DNA of 64,000 nt. It comes from Cyrtodaria siliqua. Its lineage: Eukaryota > Mollusca > Bivalvia > Adapedonta > Hiatellidae. The DNA lies in contig JAWPHD010001430.1 in assembly GCA_037043455.1 (NCBI GenBank), forward strand, positions 1 to 64,000, read 5' to 3'. The position numbers and the translations under genes were made by a program. This document shows, one piece after another, positions 35,638 through 46,879 of this stretch. How positions within the stretch are numbered: position 1 is the stretch's first letter; each line of letters opens with the position of its first letter. Below the pieces are notes generated by a model that saw only the letters and a program-made list of their open reading frames with translations, had not been told where the DNA came from and did no database searches.

Positions 35638-35952
35638 TCACTGTTTATGTTTAAGAAAAACATAATCATTGCCAATTGATCTTGGTACACCAATAGAACG
35701 TGGCATATGCCATACATGAATATCACCAGGTAACACTACTATAATTGCTCTGAACAATACATCATTATCTGTCTGTGCTGTATAGTATTTTTTATCTGCA
35801 AAACCCCATAATGCTTCAGAACAGAGCTGACATCTGCTTTTGATATTTCCTCCTGTTTGTAGTAAATTTTGTAGACAAAAAAAGCTGTAATGAAAACTAA
35901 AACTATCATAGACTACAATATTTATGCATGTAATGAAGACTAAAACTATCAT
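35638..35952 (-). other. Unassigned open frame, possible exon or unknown element fragment
   Basis: A 104-codon minus frame. After a hydrophobic, AT-rich beginning, the part from GGNIKSRCQLC onward looks more protein-like: a CxxC pair, KKYYTAQTDNDVLFRAI, VLPGDIHVWHMPRSIGVPRS and a basic end. A pyrimidine-poor but plausible acceptor (ACTACAAACAG) precedes the GGN codons, so a ~70-residue terminal exon is possible. I do not recognise the family. A ~43-bp direct duplication (35885-35972) lies over its 5' part. Confidence 0.3.
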
Positions 35953-35999
35953 AAACTACAAGATTTATGCATTTTATCTCAAATTATCTATGCTATTTT

Positions 36000-36950
36000 G
36001 CCAAAGCTACCTGTTTCGATAATTTATTCCTTGTAAAACACGGTTGGGGTTGAGTGGGGTGAGGTGGGGTTGGGGCGTGTTCCAATTATTAAGCATAAGG
36101 CAATGTACAAATGTATAAAACAATGTGTTGTGACCAATATACATTTAAGTCTTTAAAGATATTTATGCTCTATTTTCTTGTCCAGATAATAACTTCTTTA
36201 TCTATCATTTGATCCAATAAAATCATTCACAAATATTCAACATAATGAGATGATGTGTTGCCAGTCCTTGTTTTCAAGATCACACTTAGTCTCTGAAGGT
36301 TATGGCTATACTTTTGTGTCCACCATTCAAGTACAACGTTTTTATCTATCATTAGATTCCGATTTTAAATTGTGGTCCCTGTATAATGGCACTTCATGTG
36401 TAGGAAAAGCAGTGGTAGAAGTTTAAATAATAATATGTATATATCAGTAGGAAGTTTTGTTGTAGTATGGTGTTTCCCCTGTTTGCCGGTGGTCGCTTAT
36501 TACCGGGGTAGTTTGTAAAAATCCCATTCCCATCATGCAATGTCTGTTCATAAGGTCATTTGTATGCAAATGGCTTGACCTAGATTGCCGCTGTGTGTCA
36601 ACACTGAAAAAAATCAAAATTATTAAATATTTTTCATTTTAAAAGGAACAAAACAAATAATACCTCCTATTTTTTCTAATTTTTTTGTCTTTTTCAGGAA
36701 AAACTAGCATGCCTGTCTCAAAATTGATCAAATTTGCTTTTTTGGTGTCGTCTGCTAGTTTTAATAGGCCGTGGGCTGCTCAATTTTTCAGTACTAACTC
36801 AGCTGGCAAATTCTAGTTGCTATAACCTTTTAGATCTATCTTAATAAATAAGAAATAGCCAGGATAGTTTTTCTGAAACGGTAGCTTAACACATTATTTT
36901 TGGGCAAAAACATCCAAATTTGAAAAAAAATCGCTAAAAACTGGAATAAT
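36000..36950. other. No gene; G-rich tract and dispersed repeat fragment
   Basis: A (GGGT/GGGGTT)-type tract is at 36043-36078. The piece 36760-36900 (AGGCCGTGGGCTGCT, GGCAAATTCTA, AGCCAGGATAGT, CGGTAGCTTAA) recurs on the minus strand at 49300-49450, so it belongs to a dispersed family. Confidence 0.5.
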
Positions 36951-36954
36951 GTTT

Positions 36955-39155
36955 AGCTTGACTATTCGAAGAATAAGAGAGCTTATGTAATCACCCCGGG
37001 GTCGGCGTCGGCGTCCCACATCAAGGTTTGCGTGTAAGCTGTGTTTACAAGTCTATATCTCTTACATTTCTTATCTTACCACAACCAAATTTATTCATGG
37101 GCTTCCTTGTAGCATTATCTTAAGGGCTGCATAAGCAATTTTGGTTCCTGTAACCCATGGGCTCCCATGGAACGCAAATTATGATAGCCCATAAAATGTG
37201 CCCCATTTCACATCAAATTTTGCGTGTAAGCTGTGTTAACAAGTCTATATCTCTTACAATTCTTACCCTAGCACAACCAAATTTGGCCATTAGCTTCCTA
37301 TAGCATTATCGTAAGGGCTGCTTAAGTAATTTTGGTTCCTGTAACCCCAAGGCTCCCATGGAACCCAAATTCTGATAGCCCTTAAAATATGTCTGTTTCA
37401 CATCAAATTTTGCGTGTAAGCTGTGTTTACAGGTCTATATATCTCTTACATTTTTTGTTCTAGCTGAATTAAATTTTGGAATTGGTTTCCTTATAGTATG
37501 TCGAAAGGGTTGGATAAGTAATTTTGTCTTCTGCAAATTCTGGGCTCCCATGGAACCCAAATTGTGATGGCCCATAAAATGTGCAATAAATGCAGATCTA
37601 GGTTTGCATGTAAGCATGTATATATCTATAATTTTGGTTTGGGATTTGTTATAGCATTACGCATCTTATTACTTCACCCATATTGGGTCATGGGCTCCCT
37701 CCTCACACCCCCCCCCCCTCTACCCCCGCCCCCACTCCCCTCCACACCTTTTCTTTTTTCTTTTTTTTTACATATTTCTGTGAGCTTTTGTCAATTCTTA
37801 CACATATATGTTGCAACCCTCCCCGCCCCCACCACGCCACCCCCCTGCCTCTCACCCCATCACCCCACCCCCACCCCGCCCCAGACTTGAAACTTTTTTT
37901 CTTTTTTTTTACATATTTCTGTGTTGCTTTTGTCAGTTCTTACACATATATGTTGCAACCCTCCCCGCCCCACCCAAACCCCCAATGCACTCCCGACTCT
38001 CACCCCAACACCCCCACCCCGCCCCAGACTTGATTTTTTTTTTTTTTACATATTTCTTTGTTGTTTTAGTCAATTTTTACACATATATGTTGCCCTATCC
38101 ACCCCCCCCTCCCCTCTACCCACTCCTGCCTCTCACCCTCCCCCCCACTCCCCCCCACCCCACCCCCCACCCCACCCCACCCCACCCCACCCCACTTGAA
38201 ACTATTATATTTATTTTTTACATATTTCTGAGTTTCTTTTGTCAATTCTTACACATATATGTTGCAACCCCCCCCCCCCCCCCACCCCCCACCCCCCCCC
38301 CACCCCGCCACACACTTGGAACTTTTTTTTTTTTTTTTTTACATATTTCTTTATTGTTTTAGTCAATTCTTACACACATATGTTGCCCCCTCCCCTCCCC
38401 CACCCCAGCCAAACCCACTCCCGCCTCTCACCCCCGCTCCCCGCACCCAACCCCCACTTGAAAATCTTTTTTTTTTTTTTTTTACATATTTCTGTGTTGT
38501 TTTAGTCAATTCTTCAACATATATGTTGCCCCCTCCCCCCGCCCCCAACTCACTCCCGCCTCTCCCCCCGCTCTCCCCCACACCCCACCCCCACTTGATT
38601 TTTTTTTTTTATATATTTCTGTGTTGCTTTTGTCAATTCTTACACATATATGTTGCCCTCTCAACCCCCCCCCCCACCCCCCCCCCCCACCCCCCCCCAC
38701 CCCCCCCCCACTTGATTTTTTTTTTTTTACATATTTCTTTGTTGTTTTAGTCAATTCTTACACATGTTGCCCTCCCCACCCCATGCCTCTACCCTATCCC
38801 CACTCAAACTCGATTTTTTAATTAATTTTTTTTCTTCATAGTTTTGTGTTGTTTGGTGAATTATTACATAGCTTCTTACACATATATGTTGCCCTCACCA
38901 CCCACACTCCCCCCACCATCCACCCCCGCCTCTCTCCCACCCCCACCCCACTCAAAACTCGATTTTTAAAAAAAAAAAATTATTTTTTTACATATTTCTG
39001 TGTAGTTTTGGTCAATTCTTACACATAGTTATGTTGTGCTCCCAACCCCACCCCACATTGTTGTAGCCTTGTTTTCTGATGGTATATACTAGCTATAAAT
39101 TTATTATTCTCCGAAAAATCGAATAGTCGAGCTGCGCTGTTCTCCGACAGCTCTT
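36955..39155 (+). mobile_element. Satellite-bearing pearl/Helentron-like element, full length
   Basis: The left end AGCTTGACTATTCGAAGAAT follows a TTT. The right side (39110-39155) reads CGAAAAATCGAATAGTCGAG then CTGTTCTCCGACAGCTCTTG, so a subterminal inverted repeat (CTCGACTATTCG) and a 3' hairpin end are present. Inside are three ~191-bp units (37028, 37220, 37410) and an expanded C-rich/T-rich array. Terminal layout parallels the 7432-11990 element despite different internal sequence. Confidence 0.65.
37735..39040 (+). repeat. C-rich/T-rich minisatellite, 120-170-bp units, ~10 copies
   Basis: Each unit has a T run, ACATATTTCTGTGTTG, TTTTAGTCAATTCTTACACA, TATATGTTGC, a C-rich stretch and ACTTGA. 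ACATATTTCT lies near 37771, 37911, 38048, 38220, 38341, 38485, 38610, 38729 and 38993. The related element at 4550-5420 has only one such unit. Proline-rich plus frames and glycine-rich minus frames over it are artefacts. Confidence 0.88.
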
Positions 39156-40245
39156 GTTTAAATATTATTATCACTGCAATATTAGGGAGCTGAAGCTTCT
39201 GAAAGTTGCCTGTTATATTCATGTAAATAAAAATAATATTTGAAATGAACAAAATGTAGACAGCTTGCCATTTTGGAAGAAAATCAGCAAAAAAAGCGTA
39301 CAAATTGCTCATTTTTGGAATAATTTGTAAAAAATATTGACACTTTCAGTTAAACAAAATAGTAGGTTTTAAAGTGTTTCCATTTATCTAAAGATGTCCT
39401 GAGATATAGGTAAAATTCTAAAGGATCAGAGATTTGGAAAAACTGGGATATTTTGGGCCAAAAGTTTCAAATTTTAACCAAAATCACTAAAAACGGATTA
39501 CTTCTAAAAAATATAATTCTCATTACAATATAAGGAGATTGAAAGTCCTTAAAGTTATCTGTTATATACAATTTCATGAAAACAAATATTTGGAATGAAT
39601 AAAATATATAAATCTTGAAATTTGTGGGAGAAATCAACACAAAATGAATTATAGTCGCTGATTTTTGGAATAATTTTAAATTATGATTAAAATATAATAA
39701 AACAAAAGTCGTTATAGTATTTCTTTAAATGTAAAGGTGTCATGAGCTACAGAAGAGACAGTCCTGAAGGATCAGAGATTTGAAAATGCTATTACTTTTG
39801 GCCCAGAATATCGAAATTTAAAGCAAAACCGCCGAAAACTGGACTATTTAAAATACAATTTTATTGCGATATAAGGGAGTTGAATGTTCTTAAAATAAAC
39901 ATTCTATTATATTAATGTGCATGGGAAAAATGTTTGGAATAAACAAAGTTGATACATCTTGACATTTTTGGAGAAAATTTACAAAAATAAAGCATAAAAT
40001 AAAAGATTTTTGGATATTTATTTATAACAAAACAAAGTATTTTTCAAAAATGTAAATAAAGATGTATTAAGGTACGGACAAAATGTTCCTAAGTGGCTTG
40101 AAAGCAGGCTGCAAATAAAATTTACGAAAATTTGAATATTTATTAAAAAATGATTTCTTTTGAAATGAAAGGGAGCTGAAGGTCTTTACCATTTTCTTAT
40201 TATGTAGATAAAGAGGCACCCATTACATTTTGACTTAAATATACC
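39156..40245 (+). repeat. Diverged tandem array, ~340-bp unit, about four copies
   Basis: The phrase GGGAGCTGAAG (variants GGAGATTGAAAG, GGGAGTTGAATG) occurs near 39185, 39530, 39870 and 40165. Each is followed by TTATATTCATG-like, GGAATGAA..AAAAT and TTTTTGGAATAAT phrases in the same order. Divergence is high, so the array is old. Confidence 0.65.
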
Positions 40246-40254
40246 AGTTTTGAA

Positions 40255-40750
40255 TTATATCTTTCCTCTTGTTTCGATTTCGCAGGGAAAGATATGATCG
40301 ACAGACAGGTATCTAGAAGATACTTGACTCAAATAAGTCAATAAGGATTTATTGTCCGTTAAAGGATTTAATGCACAAATATTGTCCAGACAAACTCCTG
40401 AACCCCTGATCAGTACCGATAGATACAAAAATCGAACAGGAAAGCAGCATTCAAGGACGACAGTCAACCGCATAAAAAAACAAAAAAAAACGCAAACAGA
40501 CAAACGAGAAGGCAAAAGTAATAAAAAATGCAAACGACATCACAAACACAAAAAGGTTGAAGTACACATATTCACACTGTCCAATATGATCGAGAAACGA
40601 AAAAATGTTTAATGATTATGTATTTTATTGATTTTCTCAAGGGTCTTCTTAGACTTATTGCAATATTGTAATATGTATGGAGGGTGGCCTCGAACCTCCA
40701 TAGACCTATGACGAGGCAAATAAAGTTTCTTCTTCTTCTTCTTCTTCTAT
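40255..40750 (+). repeat. Possible LINE 3' tail ending in (CTT)n
   Basis: Lysine-rich sequence is followed by AATATGTATGGAGG, a small inverted repeat (GCCTCG and CGAGGC), AAATAAAG and a TTC/CTT microsatellite at 40727-40749. This layout is common at LINE 3' ends, but no reverse transcriptase motif is visible, so the call rests on form alone. Confidence 0.3.
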
Positions 40751-41042
40751 GTTCGTGTATATGGAAAAAAAAATGGACGAACACACAAAAAAGAAATTAA
40801 AAAAAATAGCTTAAAAAAAAGAATTGCATGAATATCATGTATTTGTAATATAAGACATTTTTAAACGATTTTGATAATTAAACTCAAACTCACAAATTGC
40901 ATACGTAAATGCTATTGCAAACAAAAAATATGCCAATTAACAGATTCGAGAGAAGTGATATTTCAGTTTTGGGTTGAGAAAAATGCAATGGTGGTATGCA
41001 CGCAAATGTCATCAAGAGCTGACCAGTTGAATTCACAACGCT

Positions 41043-41160
41043 ATAGGATGGACATACAACAAGCCGTTGTAATGAGACACTGGATTATTATTAACTGATA
41101 TCCACTTGATAATTATTCCAGGGTCTCATTACAACAGCTTGTTGTATGCCCATTCTATTG
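41043..41160. repeat. Palindrome with ~50-bp arms
   Basis: GGACATACAACAAGCCGTTG and the reverse complement of the right arm (GGGCATACAACAAGCTGTTG) match, continuing TAATGAGAC and GGATTATTAT. Centre near 41099. Likely a foldback MITE core. Confidence 0.75.
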
Positions 41161-42047
41161 AGTGGTGGATTGGATTGGAAAATCTCACCATCAGATTTTA
41201 CTATAGACCGTGTGTCCATTTAGACAACCTGCTGTTTAAAATAATATTTAACTACCGTCTTTCAAAACATGTCTGTCAGGATGCTCTGTCCTATTAACGT
41301 AGCGGTATCTAGATTATAGTTTTATTTCAGCAGTCATATACTCAAACTACTTTGTAAATCAGTTGTTTTCATTTAAGAACGATTTTCCTACTCCCAAGAA
41401 CTGAAGCAAAGACTGCTGTGCTAGTCTTTCAAACCTCTTTGCAACATTGCCTTTGTATCTACCCTGTGTTAACTTGCATCACGTGTAACACTCGTTAGCT
41501 GCTGAATATTTAAGGACTATTTATCTGCCATCTTTATATAAACACAAACTCCAAAATAGATGGGGTATGGTCAAGTGAAATTACTTTAGGCATGAGCAAT
41601 GTCAACCATAATGTACATGACAGTACTTCAATATTATTTACATGAACATAATATCAGAAATAATACGTAAATGGCTGAAATATGCCATTTTTATCCAAAA
41701 AGTATGACGGCAATTTTATTATTATTTTTTTTAATGCCAAATAAATTGTTCCATTTATCCAGCGAGAGCAGACGAGACATCATTTCTAAATAAAATAAAC
41801 CATGTTTTCACATCTTCCAAATTTCAAAGTGCACCATTGTAAAAAGGCAAATATATTCTTTCAAAGAATTAATCTCAATGTTATAGTATATAACATTGAC
41901 GGACTTCCTCTGTATTTTTTTTATAACCGGCAACTATATTTGTGGATGTGTTAAACAGAACTGGGTGACTATTTTGCATAGAAACATTGCCAAACAAAAC
42001 CAATTGATCATTATCGTCTATATTCGGTCCAAACCAATTTATAACAA
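41161..42047. other. No recognisable feature
   Basis: AT-rich, with a small 12-bp palindrome around 41888 (TCAATGTTATA / TATAACATTGA). No gene is evident. Confidence 0.5.
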
Positions 42048-42332
42048 ATATGAAATTTTTTGTTAATTTTAATATTTGTCTATTATACTTACGACAACAT
42101 TACAATTGCAATATACTCAACTTGTCTTAATCCACGAACGGAAAAACTTCCCCAAATACCCTTCCCGGGACTCCCGGCACCAAGGGCGCCGCCAAACACA
42201 CCCGTACAAGCAAGAGTCACACAGAGTTACGTCCTCTTTCCGCAAATAAGTCCTAAATTTAAGGAGGGGTGGGTAGTTAATGTTGTCGTAAGTATAATAG
42301 ACAAATATTAAAATTAACAAAAAATTTCATAT
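42048..42332. mobile_element. 285-bp MITE with perfect 55-bp TIRs
   Basis: The left TIR 42048-42102 starts ATATGAAATTTTTTGTTAAT and is exactly complementary to 42278-42332. The inner end of the TIR, CTTACGACAACATTA, and the following ~150 bp (AATTGCAATATACTCAAC, CCTTCCCGGGACTCCCGG) equal the outer end of the 23.2-31.9 and 42.3-48.2 kb elements. It is therefore a derivative of that family with new outer sequence. It abuts the next element at 42331. Confidence 0.88.
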
Positions 42333-42344
42333 TGGTCTATAGAT

Positions 42345-43475
42345 AGCTTACGACAACATTACAATTGCGACTTTAACACAATGAGCTGGGGTGGTACAAT
42401 GTAACCTGTTATGAGTGCCCGAATATGTAAAGGGTATTTGAACAACTCTGAACAACAAGTAACAAAGCACGATCAAACCTGCTCTAATTACAAGAAATTA
42501 AAGCAGACGAGAGCATGAACCCAAGCAACTTACACTCACCATAGCGTAATCTGGGATCCTGACTGGCGATACAGCCAGTAGGAGGAGCCTCTAAAACTTC
42601 TTAGATGGGCAGATGAACATTACAAGGTGAATATGGCATCCTCATAAGTCCTTCAATTCGTTCAAGGACAATAAGTCCACCACCATCTAAAATCATAATC
42701 GGCAATTTCAAGCTAATCCATGGAACAGAAAATTTCTAGTATTACATAGATCATCTAAATAAGTATCGACCCCTTGATTCAATACTTACAATAACAGCTT
42801 CATAACTGAGCTGTAAATGTAACTATGAACACAAGATAACTGTGTGAAACATAGATAACTATAAACAATACAATATGTATAAACCAAACACATTTGGAAC
42901 ATAGTGGTATGAAGTGCTTACAAACCAAGATAAGTAAAATAAAAATTAAAACTGCAACTGATTTGTATGCCTAAAGTTACAGACTTGGGCAAGGCCAAGT
43001 CAGCTAACTGGTAGAGCAGCACAACCCCATGACTGACTGGGTAGTAAGAACTGGACCCAGTGAAAAATAATTAAAGATAGAATCTAACAAATAATTTGTG
43101 AATTTTAAGAAAATAAAGGCTCTGACTTGAGCAGCCTTATTGGAATTGAATTAGGTATATACCCAGACAAAACCAAACAGATTGTTACTGGAATATCTCT
43201 AGAAGGGGTTAACGAGATCCCTTTAGTAGCATGAGCCTGATGATACTTTAGTTCCTAGAATGGGCTCACTAAATCTGAGCCACAAGGCTAAAAGAAAGAT
43301 AGTCTAAAGGGTAGTCTATCTAAGATTAACCAAAAGGTTCAAAGGAGGGCCGGAGAACAGAAGTCAAACAGGAGGCCAAAAAGAGCCACTTTAACTTCTA
43401 AGTATTCTAAACTAAAGAAGGGAGTGATATAAGCTCAAAGTGGGGGACTAGAAAAAAACAACTGCGACTACGGTG
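42345..43475. other. Interior of the 5.9-kb element, no recognisable gene
   Basis: No frame over 60 codons carries a motif. A weak tRNA-like A-box phrase (CAGCTAACTGGTAGAGCAG) is at about 43000-43020. Confidence 0.4.
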
Positions 43476-43477
43476 GA

Positions 43478-43692
43478 AGTGTAAACAAAAACTGCGTTAC
43501 ACTTATTCTGACCAGCGAAACCTCTGTGACCTCCGAGTAACCCAGTGAAGGACCTCCTAGAGGTACAATTATGTGAGCAACTATTACAGAAACTGAAGTC
43601 TGAAGATGTAGTTTGAATCGACAAACGTGAGGTTGCATACTGATTTGGAATGAATCATAGTGGCAGAGGTAGACTGTAAATCCTGGTAACCC
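43478..43692 (-). repeat. Block D, shared with 55111-55327
   Basis: The reverse complement shares TACAGTCTACCTCTGCCACT, CCAAAT, AGTATGCAACCTCAC, TTCAAACTACATCTTCAGAC and AGGAGGTCCTTCACTGG with 55111-55327. It shows that a third fragment of this family lies in the window. Confidence 0.8.
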
Positions 43693-43918
43693 CGCTTAGG
43701 GGTTACCCTAGTGGTGAAGAAATCAAGATGGACAGAAGTGCTGAGAAAAAAGGGGAGACCCTATTAAAATAATAATAACAGAATTTAATTATTTAGGGCA
43801 ACACACCTAGTTAGTGAAAAACAACTTCCATGTGGCCCATAAGAACCAACTTTTAGGTTTACTAAGGCCAAACTGAGAGATCCTTAACCTGCATTTAGGG
43901 CAACTCTACGAAACTCCT

Positions 43919-44040
43919 AGACCACGGCAGAATGTCCCCTTGAATGTGGCTGTGTACGGGCATGCACCCCCCTTTTGTTCTGACCAAGGCAGAATGTCAC
44001 CTTGAATGTGGCTGTGCACATGCATGCACCCCTAAATTTG
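43919..44040. repeat. Direct duplication, ~61-bp unit, two copies
   Basis: GACCACGGCAGAATGTCCCC and GACCAAGGCAGAATGTCACC each begin a unit continuing TTGAATGTGGCTGTG and GCATGCACCCC. Confidence 0.85.
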
Positions 44041-44299
44041 TGTTCAAGTAAAAGATCTAGCCGAAAAGAAACTGTGTTTTCATACGAATGTGGCATATAG
44101 AACCAATAATTAAATAGATGCCAGATGTATCTCAAACTGCCTGAGGGAAAGACTTCAAAAAGAGAAGTCCGGCTCTTATGGCATAATTAATGTACGGATT
44201 AGAAGCCGGGCCTAAAAATAGTATAGCCTACCATAATGTTAGGAACTTACTCATACTGATAGACCTACTCTCTAAACTGATAGAAAACAAGGAGAATGT

Positions 44300-44878
44300 A
44301 TCCTGGTTCTAGCAATACTAAACAGGGGGGTATGAACAACAAATACGCCAACTATCATCAGTACTCTTAGGGCTAATGGAGAACGAACCCTGGCACTACA
44401 GCCCATTAACTGTATGGAGACGTGTGAGGGGTAAGGAATCTAGAATCTGGACAATGACCTTAGCTGCAAGAAAGGGAGTGTAATGTCCTGCAACCGCATC
44501 TAATAAGCTACACAAGGAACGCAACCCCAGAGGTAAGAGATGAATGACGAAGAACTCCATCAGACAAGGCTTAGTCAGAGGAACCGCGAACAAACCCACG
44601 TAGGGTTGAGGATAGCAGCTTTGAAGCCGATTACTCCGAACTACTGAAACTGCTTGGAGATCTAAGCGGTACAGAAGGAGATCGTAATCAACCCTAGGGT
44701 AATCCCAAAAACCCGCAGGTGTATAAGTGAGGAAACACGCATAATTCACTCGTGCTAAGGCTCTGGTGAAAATAAGTTTCTTTCTCAGAAGAAATTTCCT
44801 ATATTCACGACAAACCAAAAATAATTCTATTAATAATTTATTATGTACTCTCACCTTGATACTTAAGCAGCAAAACAT
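44300..44878 (-). repeat. Block C copy with 160-codon frame
   Basis: A minus frame from 44878 to 44396 includes VPLTKPCLMEFFVIH, LLPLGLRSLC and AAKVIVQILDSLPL. Its second half matches the frame at 28883-29119 without indels, but most differing codons change the residue. I do not recognise a protein family. It may be a decayed element ORF segment rather than a functional gene. Confidence 0.45.
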
Positions 44879-44968
44879 AATGTGCTAAAACAGAGATGAC
44901 AAAACGTCAACAGCGGCATTACGTCATTGTCGATATTTCACAATGAGATGCCAGTTGTCTTTGTTGCT

Positions 44969-45107
44969 GGTATGGGACATGAAACCGGACTCCTCCCTTA
45001 CAGGGCGAAAGCTCTACCAACTGAGCTAACCGGGACACCATTATAAAACAGAGGTGAGTGGCAGTGATATCAAGTAAGAGACTAACCACTCAGCCACGGG
45101 AGTCCCC
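44969..45107 (-). repeat. Two tRNA-like modules in tandem (SINE-like)
   Basis: The module at 45039-44969 has A box TTAGCTCAGTTGGTAGAGC, an arm with CCCTGTAAGGG (TGT would be a Thr anticodon) and a degenerate T arm CCGGTTTCATGTCCC. Just upstream on the same strand, 45107-45055 has GTGGCTGAGTGGTTAGTC, a Ser/Leu-type A box. Neither folds cleanly, so these are tRNA-derived repeat pieces within the larger element. Confidence 0.5.
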
Positions 45108-45779
45108 CATATCAACTTACCAGCAAAAGGCAGACTCAGCCAGCAACTGCATGTGCAAATGTATAAAACAGCATCTGCCACTGTAAATAATTAATATAAC
45201 CTACCTCAAAAAAGGTGGTGATATACATAGATATCATTAACTTTTCAAGTAAGAGGCCCACAGAGCAAAGTAGCCGGGTATTTGATAGATACTAGTATAC
45301 AATATTAGTAAAAGTATTCATATTAGCCGGGTAGAAAGTCTAAGTAGCAGGGCGAATTACCCGCCTAGCTCTTAATGACACCCCTCGATATAAATACTAC
45401 CGGCGCTAAATAAAATAAATGCTCATGTACCTGCAATTCTGATGAGCATAACCCATAGACCCGCAATAATCATCTACTAAGCCGTAACCAGGGCAGGAAA
45501 CAGTTGCGGAGTTACTTGTCCTACATAAAAATATGAACAGCAACATGGATAAATATCAACATGGATAAATATAAAAGAATTATATCTGAATTCTATTAGT
45601 CCTGCCACAAACAGTACTCAACAAGGCGATAGGATAAGTTGAATTAGGTGTCCTGATAAAGGAAAACAATATACATAAAGAAATAAACTGATTTACTACT
45701 TTAAGACTGTGGCTACAATTAACGCTGAAAGCTATGAACGCTATGGCGAAGGCCATGAATACTTACCCTAATCATTAAA

Positions 45780-46175
45780 CCATGACGGAGAAGCCGTATT
45801 CACTAAAATCATCCTTGATAGGTCATTCTTGTGACGGAACTCGACAGCAGGTATCGACTTCTATCGAGGTTACCTGCAAAACTAGTTCTGTAGTTAAGTC
45901 CATAAGGACAGAAAAGAACAAAAGTAATTCACTAAGAATCTTTAGTTAAAGACAAGTATCACACTCCTGCAGTGGGTATTAGTAAAACCACGAGAGGAGA
46001 ATACTTTAAAATTTAAATACTCTTAACGATTTTTAGTAAACGCAGAGATATTCAAAGATACGAAAGCATTCAGTAAGGTTCTAAAATCGAGAACATAGGC
46101 AGACAATGCTTAAGAAGTGTTTACAAAAGTTACAACGACTTGGAAAATAGGGTGATTCTGTTCGACAAAAGAATA
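45780..46175 (-). repeat. Block shared with 24125-24340 (LINE 5' region)
   Basis: On minus: AGCATTGTCTGCCTATGTTC, TCGATTTTAGAAC, GATACTTGTCTTTAACTAAA and GATTCTTAGTGAATT, as in 24125-24340 on plus. Past this the two diverge: here there are no gag or endonuclease codons. Confidence 0.7.
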
Positions 46176-46533
46176 AGTCCTATTTGAGGATGGAATACCT
46201 CCAGGCCTGCTATTAAATCAGAATCAGAGATAAGACTTCGATAATTTACCTTCTCTGATTGTAGATTTTCTGTCTAACCAGACGGCTACTAGATAACTTC
46301 ACTCTTGGAATGGTTATCATTTCCTTCAGCCTGATATAGCGCCCTGTTAGTAGGAAGGTATGACTTCCCTACAAAATAAACAAGCCTATCCCATTCGAGA
46401 GCACCATCTAGGAAAGTATGATTTCCTAAAGAGGTCTCAGTCCTATTGTTGGTAAGTGTTTCTGACATAACACTGAAAAGGAAGAAACAAGGAAATTGTC
46501 CCTTACACATTTTACTTGTATGTTAAAAGTATG

Positions 46534-46639
46534 TGTCAGAAGTGAGATCTGAACCCACGCCTACAGTCGTGGACCAGAACACTAGCTTGTGAAGGTATTA
46601 CATTGAGTCTGGCGCCTTAGACCACTGGGCCATCCTGAC
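46534..46639 (-). tRNA. tRNA-Leu(CAA)-like copy 2, with intron
   Basis: Same 106-nt layout as 30759-30864: acceptor GTCAGGA / TTCTGAC, A box TGGCCCAGTGGTCTAAGG, arm GCGCCAGACTCAA with intron, T arm GTGGGTTCAGATCTCAC. Differences include T instead of G after the anticodon and a broken T-stem pair. A TTTT run follows. Both copies sharing the odd TTCAGAT loop indicates descent within the element, not two independent genes. Confidence 0.65.
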
Positions 46640-46879
46640 AGCTAATCCATATATTTATCTAAATTGCTATCATATGATTTGATTTCACGTTAGTTCATTG
46701 TCATGTTCACATTGTTATGAATATTACAATCAAATATTCTATTCTATTCTATTTAATCTGTGATAATACAACACGTAAGAAAATATAATAACAGATAAAT
46801 GTGACCCATGACAGAAATTTCCCCTTACATGCGAGTACCAACACAGAACCTCTTCCCATACCAGAGAGAAAAGTCTTAT

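Noticed and set aside
37564..38754. Proline-rich frames of up to 184 residues and glycine-rich minus frames
   Set aside because: Produced by C-rich/T-rich minisatellite units; composition follows the poly-C and poly-T runs.
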